From: Ga0077555 sp963741565
Lineage (GTDB): Bacteria; Pseudomonadota; Alphaproteobacteria; Rhizobiales; Hyphomicrobiaceae
NCBI GenBank assembly: GCA_963741565.1
Contig: CAVUIK010000011.1
Coordinates: 1-64,000, forward strand
Direction of reading: 5' to 3'
Length of the DNA: 64,000 bases
A program made the translations under genes and the position numbers. Under the pieces are notes generated by a model. It saw only the letters and a list, made by a program, of their open reading frames with translations, did not search any database and was not told where the DNA came from. This document shows positions 60,978 to 64,000 of the stretch, piece by piece. Positions within the stretch are counted from its first letter, which is position 1. Every line of letters starts with the position of its first letter.

Positions 60978-61668
60978 GGGCCTGGAATGCCGGTACGGCA
61001 AGGTCGCCGCCGTCAACGGCCTCTCCTTCGAGGTGGCCGAAGGCGAACTCATCGCCTTGATCGGGGCGAACGGCGCGGGCAAATCAACGACCTTGCGGGC
61101 GATCTCGGGGCTGGTGCCACCAGTTGCGGGTCGCATTACATTCCAAGGCCGCGACATTACCCATGCTCCCGCCCAGGCGATCCTGGGGCAGGGCATCGCG
61201 CACTGTCCCGAAGGCCGGCGCGTCTTCCCGCAGCTGACCGTCGCCGAAAATCTCGAGATGGGCTGCTATCTTCGAACCGACACCGCCGAGATGGCGCGGG
61301 ATATCGCGCGGACCTATGAGCGGTTTCCCATTCTCGGCGAAAGGCGCGCGCAGGCGGCCGGAACCCTGTCCGGCGGCGAGCAACAGATGCTGGCGATCAG
61401 CCGCGCCCTGATGTCGCGACCAAAGCTCGTGCTGTTCGACGAACCTTCGCTGGGGCTAGCGCCAAACATCGTCGACCGGATCTTCGACATCATTACGGAG
61501 ATCCGGAAAGACGGGATGACCGTCGTGATGGTCGAGCAGAATGCCTTCGCCGCGCTGGAGTTGGCAGATCGCGGGTACGTCCTGGAGCAGGGGCGCGTGA
61601 CACTGGCCGGAACGGGCACGGAGTTGCTCTCCAACCCGCGGGTGCGAGAGGCCTACCTTGGGGGATAA
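60964..61668 (+). CDS. ABC transporter ATPase LivF
   Basis: A 234-residue ATPase. GTG 60964 (LTVEGLECRYGKVAAV) lies inside the end of livG, overlapping it by 14 bases. Walker A IGANGAGKST, signature LSGGEQQMLAISRALM, Walker B VLFDEPSLGLAPNI, switch His replaced by the family-normal VEQNAFAAL. It is the last gene of the liv operon, 45 bases before the stop of the convergent CoxS-CoxG gene. No terminator hairpin could be seen in that gap. Confidence 0.93.
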   Translation: MLTVEGLECRYGKVAAVNGLSFEVAEGELIALIGANGAGKSTTLRAISGLVPPVAGRITFQGRDITHAPAQAILGQGIAHCPEGRRVFPQLTVAENLEMGCYLRTDTAEMARDIARTYERFPILGERRAQAAGTLSGGEQQMLAISRALMSRPKLVLFDEPSLGLAPNIVDRIFDIITEIRKDGMTVVMVEQNAFAALELADRGYVLEQGRVTLAGTGTELLSNPRVREAYLGG

Positions 61669-61712
61669 ATTGGGGATAACCTGGGGACAAGTTCGTGCTG
61701 AGCCACTCGCGA

Positions 61713-62951
61713 TCAGCGTGCTCGCGTCCAAAGCGCTTTGAGCCGCGACCAGAGAACGGACCAGAGCAGCGAACCGGCTTTCAGCTCGGCGGCGGGTTTG
61801 GGCCGCGGCGGCGCCAACGGATCGCCCGTGACAGATCGCGCCGAGGCGGCCTCGATCTCGCCGAGCCGTGTTTCGATGTTCGATGCGAAGGCGCGCGCAA
61901 TCTGGCGCACGACGTCGTGGACCAGCGTGCCGCGGCTGAACTGGGCGAGCGGCCCGGTCATCCGATAAGCCATGGCCACGTCGATACGCGTGGCGGCGGG
62001 GCCATCCTCGAGCAGACGGTAGCTCATCCGCCCGCGGACCCGGGAGCCACTGGCCTTGGCGGCACCTTGCCCATCGAGCATGCCGCTCCAGTTGGCCTCG
62101 GAACGCGTCAACCGCGCTTGGCCCGCGAAAGCCACCGCCATCGGACCGAGCTTGACGCGCATCACGCCGGCAAGCGGCTCCGCATCCTCCCTCACCCCTG
62201 CGCCGTCGCGATCATACAGCGTCGCTCCCGGCAGACAGGCGGCCATCTGCTCGACGTCGGCGAGCAGCGCCCACACCTGCGGACGCGGGAAAGCGATGCG
62301 CAGGTGCTCCTCGATCCGGGTTGCGCTGGTCTCGTCGAAGGGATCGAGATCCCGGCCCGACAAGGGCGGCGAACTCTCCGGCTCGACGACGCGCGCCGGC
62401 GAGCGGATCTCCATCGGCTGCGCGCGTTGGCCGGCTTCCGGCGGCAGCGATCCAAGATGTCGCGCTGCCGGCTCGACCATAGCGAGCAGCCCGGCACGCT
62501 CGGCCATCACCCGTTCGATCGCGCGCACGATGCCGACATAGCCCGTGCAGCGGCACAGATTGCCGCTCATGGCGACGCGAATTTGGTGGGTATCCAGCCC
62601 ACCTTGGCGGCGGATCAGATCGCGGGCCGCCATCAGCATACCAGGCGTGCAATAGCCGCACTGAAGCGCATGCTCCTCCTTGAAGGCTTGGCGCAGACGC
62701 GCCATCAGCGGATCGCTCTCGTAGGCCTCGAGCGTGCGCACGTCGGCCCCGTCACAGGCGACCGCATAGGTAATGCACGACCGCGCCGTCTCGCCATTGA
62801 TCACGACGGTGCAGGCGCCGCACACGCCGTGCTCGCAACCGACGTGCGTCGCCGTCAGATGCTGGTGCTCCCGCACGAAGTCCGCGAGGTTAGTGCGGGG
62901 TGGAATCTCAGCCTCGACCGGCTGCCCATTGAGCGTCATCGCGACTTTCAT
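61713..62951 (-). CDS. [2Fe-2S] subunit fused to a CoxG-like domain (CoxS-CoxG)
   Basis: A 412-residue fusion. Residues 1-155 are a xanthine-dehydrogenase-family iron-sulfur subunit with two clusters: the plant-type motif GCEHGVCGACTV with a further Cys at SCITYAV, and the second cluster at QCGYCTPGM and NLCRCTGYVGIV. After a Pro-rich linker (about 165-205) comes a CoxG/SRPBCC-like domain (EEHLRIAFPRPQVWALLADVEQMAACLPGATLY; MRVKLGPMAVAFAGQARLT), ending in a Trp-rich basic tail (LLWSVLWSRLKALWTRAR) that could be a membrane-binding helix. CoxG is thought to connect CO dehydrogenase to the membrane quinone pool. ATG 62951 overlaps the coxM stop (ATGA). Confidence 0.9.
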   Translation of the reverse strand: MKVAMTLNGQPVEAEIPPRTNLADFVREHQHLTATHVGCEHGVCGACTVVINGETARSCITYAVACDGADVRTLEAYESDPLMARLRQAFKEEHALQCGYCTPGMLMAARDLIRRQGGLDTHQIRVAMSGNLCRCTGYVGIVRAIERVMAERAGLLAMVEPAARHLGSLPPEAGQRAQPMEIRSPARVVEPESSPPLSGRDLDPFDETSATRIEEHLRIAFPRPQVWALLADVEQMAACLPGATLYDRDGAGVREDAEPLAGVMRVKLGPMAVAFAGQARLTRSEANWSGMLDGQGAAKASGSRVRGRMSYRLLEDGPAATRIDVAMAYRMTGPLAQFSRGTLVHDVVRQIARAFASNIETRLGEIEAASARSVTGDPLAPPRPKPAAELKAGSLLWSVLWSRLKALWTRAR

Positions 62952-63751
62952 TGGCGCCGGGCTCCTTCGCAGGCGCGGGCAAGCGCGACGGCATGCAGTT
63001 GCAGATCATAGGCATCGCCGCCGTAACCGGCGCCTGCCAGACGCGCGTGCCAATCGTTGGCATCGGGGTGATGCGGCGCGTCATCGATCACGATCGCCGC
63101 GCCGCCCGTCGCGCCCGCCACCAGTCGGCGAAACCCGCGCGCGGGATCATCGACGATCACGCCGATCGCGTCCGCGAACTCGCCCGTCTTGCGGCAGATC
63201 TTGTGGTATCCCCAGCGCGCGGCCGGCGACAGGCGGGGAATGTGTAGGCCCGTCACGATCTCATCGGCCGCCAGCACCGTCGTCAGCGCTCCCGTCACGA
63301 AGCTCTGCGCATCGAGGCTGCGCGTCCCCCTCGCTCCCGCGATCTCCACCCGCGCGCCGAGCGCAACAAAGGTCGCCAGCCAATCGGCCGCCGGATCGGC
63401 ATGCGCCATGCTGCCGCCAACGGTGCCCCGATTGCGCACGGCGCGATAGGCAATCCCGGACGCGACATGTGTGAGTAAGCCGAGGGATAGATCGGGGATA
63501 CGTTGGTCCTCGATCGCAGCGTGGGTGACGCCGGCCCCGATGAGCAATCCGTCGGCGGTTTCGGTGACCATTTGCAGTTCGGCCAGCCGCGATATGTCGA
63601 CCAGCAGCGACGGGCGGGCAAGCCGCAGGTTGAGCATGGGGCCAAGCGTCTGGCCGCCAGCGATCAGCTTGGCATCGGCCTCGCCGCCGAGGATCGCGAC
63701 CGCCTCGCGCACCGATCCCGGCCGCCGGTAGGCGAAATCGACCGGCTTCAT
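62948..63751 (-). CDS. FAD-binding subunit of a xanthine-dehydrogenase-family enzyme (CoxM type)
   Basis: A 267-residue flavoprotein. The FAD motifs AGGQTLGPMLNLRLARP and RGTVGGSMAHADPAAD match the CoxM/XdhB family, and ADEIVTGLHIP leads into the C-terminal domain. Overlaps both neighbours by four bases (ATGA at each end), so the three genes are translationally coupled. It passes electrons from the CoxS clusters to an acceptor. Whether the enzyme is a true CO dehydrogenase cannot be told, because the active-site loop of CoxL is outside the window. Confidence 0.93.
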   Translation of the reverse strand: MKPVDFAYRRPGSVREAVAILGGEADAKLIAGGQTLGPMLNLRLARPSLLVDISRLAELQMVTETADGLLIGAGVTHAAIEDQRIPDLSLGLLTHVASGIAYRAVRNRGTVGGSMAHADPAADWLATFVALGARVEIAGARGTRSLDAQSFVTGALTTVLAADEIVTGLHIPRLSPAARWGYHKICRKTGEFADAIGVIVDDPARGFRRLVAGATGGAAIVIDDAPHHPDANDWHARLAGAGYGGDAYDLQLHAVALARACEGARRQ

Positions 63752-64000
63752 GCCTGCCCCCCCTGGCGCGAACGGGCCGCAGCGATCGCCTCGAAGATCC
63801 GGCGCGGCGTCACCGGCGACTGCAGCAACTCGGCGCCTAACTCCTTCAGGGCATCGTTGATCGCGTTGGTGATCGCGGCGGGCGGCGCGATGGCCCCTCC
63901 TTCCCCGAGCCCCTTCTGGCCGAAACGCGTCAGCGGCGATGGCGTCTCCATATGCTCGATGCGGATCGACGGCACTTCGGTCGGCCCGGGCAGCATGTAG
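63748..64000 (-). CDS. molybdopterin-binding large subunit, C-terminal end (CoxL/XdhA type, partial)
   Basis: The last 83 codons of a gene entering from the right edge. The sequence YMLPGPTEVPSIRIEHMETP is followed by RFGQKGLGEGGAIAPPAAITNAINDAL, where KGLGEGG holds the conserved catalytic Glu of xanthine-dehydrogenase-family large subunits. The gene is first of the three-gene operon and overlaps coxM by four bases. The diagnostic AYXCSFR loop of form I CO dehydrogenase would be about 400 residues upstream and is not visible, so the substrate stays open (CO, an aldehyde, nicotinate or a purine). Confidence 0.9.
   Translation of the reverse strand, partial: YMLPGPTEVPSIRIEHMETPSPLTRFGQKGLGEGGAIAPPAAITNAINDALKELGAELLQSPVTPRRIFEAIAAARSRQGGQA

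Noticed and set aside
1..64000. tRNA genes, rRNA, CRISPR arrays, insertion sequences and prophage
   Set aside because: No cloverleaf-like sequence, no regularly spaced repeats, and no transposase, integrase or phage structural protein was seen on either strand.

Overview
The window looks like chromosomal DNA from a high-G+C alphaproteobacterium, most likely order Hyphomicrobiales (Rhizobiales). The reasons are the cytochrome bc1 operon next to apt/mtnP and trmL, a full iscR-suf operon followed by tyrS and anmK on the other side of an alpha/beta hydrolase, a BolA/Grx4 pair, and an apparent Irr-type iron box. petB and petC are separate genes, unlike the fused fbcH of Bradyrhizobium. No rRNA, tRNA, insertion sequence, phage or CRISPR was seen. 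Genus cannot be fixed from sequence alone.

Layout. 1-7.6 kb: end of an exported protein, an SDR, valS, pncA, cytochrome b561, a RutA/SfnG-like flavin monooxygenase and an Asp/Glu-racemase-fold protein. 7.6-11 kb: a secreted seven-bladed propeller protein bracketed by about 60-bp direct repeats, then a DUF6644/DUF6152-like pair. 11-18.9 kb: methionine salvage (mtnA, apt, broken mtnP), cytochrome bc1 (petABC) with a second Rieske gene, and trmL. 18.8-25.7 kb: three transporters, a second secreted protein sharing a module with the first, and purL. 25.8-33.4 kb: a lower-G+C FAD oxidase, serine hydrolase, bolA-orphan-grxD, a doubled PqiA-like membrane protein, trmO, GST, GNAT. 33.4-43.9 kb: ettA, DsbA-like, exported creatininase-like, broken sterol-desaturase-like, aqpZ, DEAD helicase, CoA-transferase. 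44-52.7 kb: the suf operon on the minus strand. 52.9-56.8 kb: hydrolase, HAD, broken anmK, tyrS. 57-61.7 kb: a branched-chain-type ABC importer (livJHMGF, livH frameshifted). 61.7-64 kb: a convergent molybdenum hydroxylase operon (CoxL-CoxM-CoxS/CoxG fusion).

The functional blocks are iron-sulfur assembly (IscR, SufABCDST, a second cysteine desulfurase, BolA/Grx4) that can supply clients also present here (Rieske proteins, CoxS); methionine salvage ending in adenine recovery by Apt; and an importer facing a molybdenum hydroxylase.

The most interesting signals are: (1) a shared, apparently undescribed secreted module in the proteins at 7.8 and 21.9 kb; (2) the repeat-bracketed insertion of the first of these at the 3' end of a membrane-protein gene; (3) a promoter for iscR-suf with stacked IscR-like and Irr-like sites; (4) a CoxS-CoxG fusion; (5) two orphan small proteins inside the bolA-grxD and suf clusters. 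Six single-base frame breaks in four genes (mtnP x2, desaturase, anmK x2, livH) are all +1 insertions, which makes sequence error a serious alternative to real gene decay.
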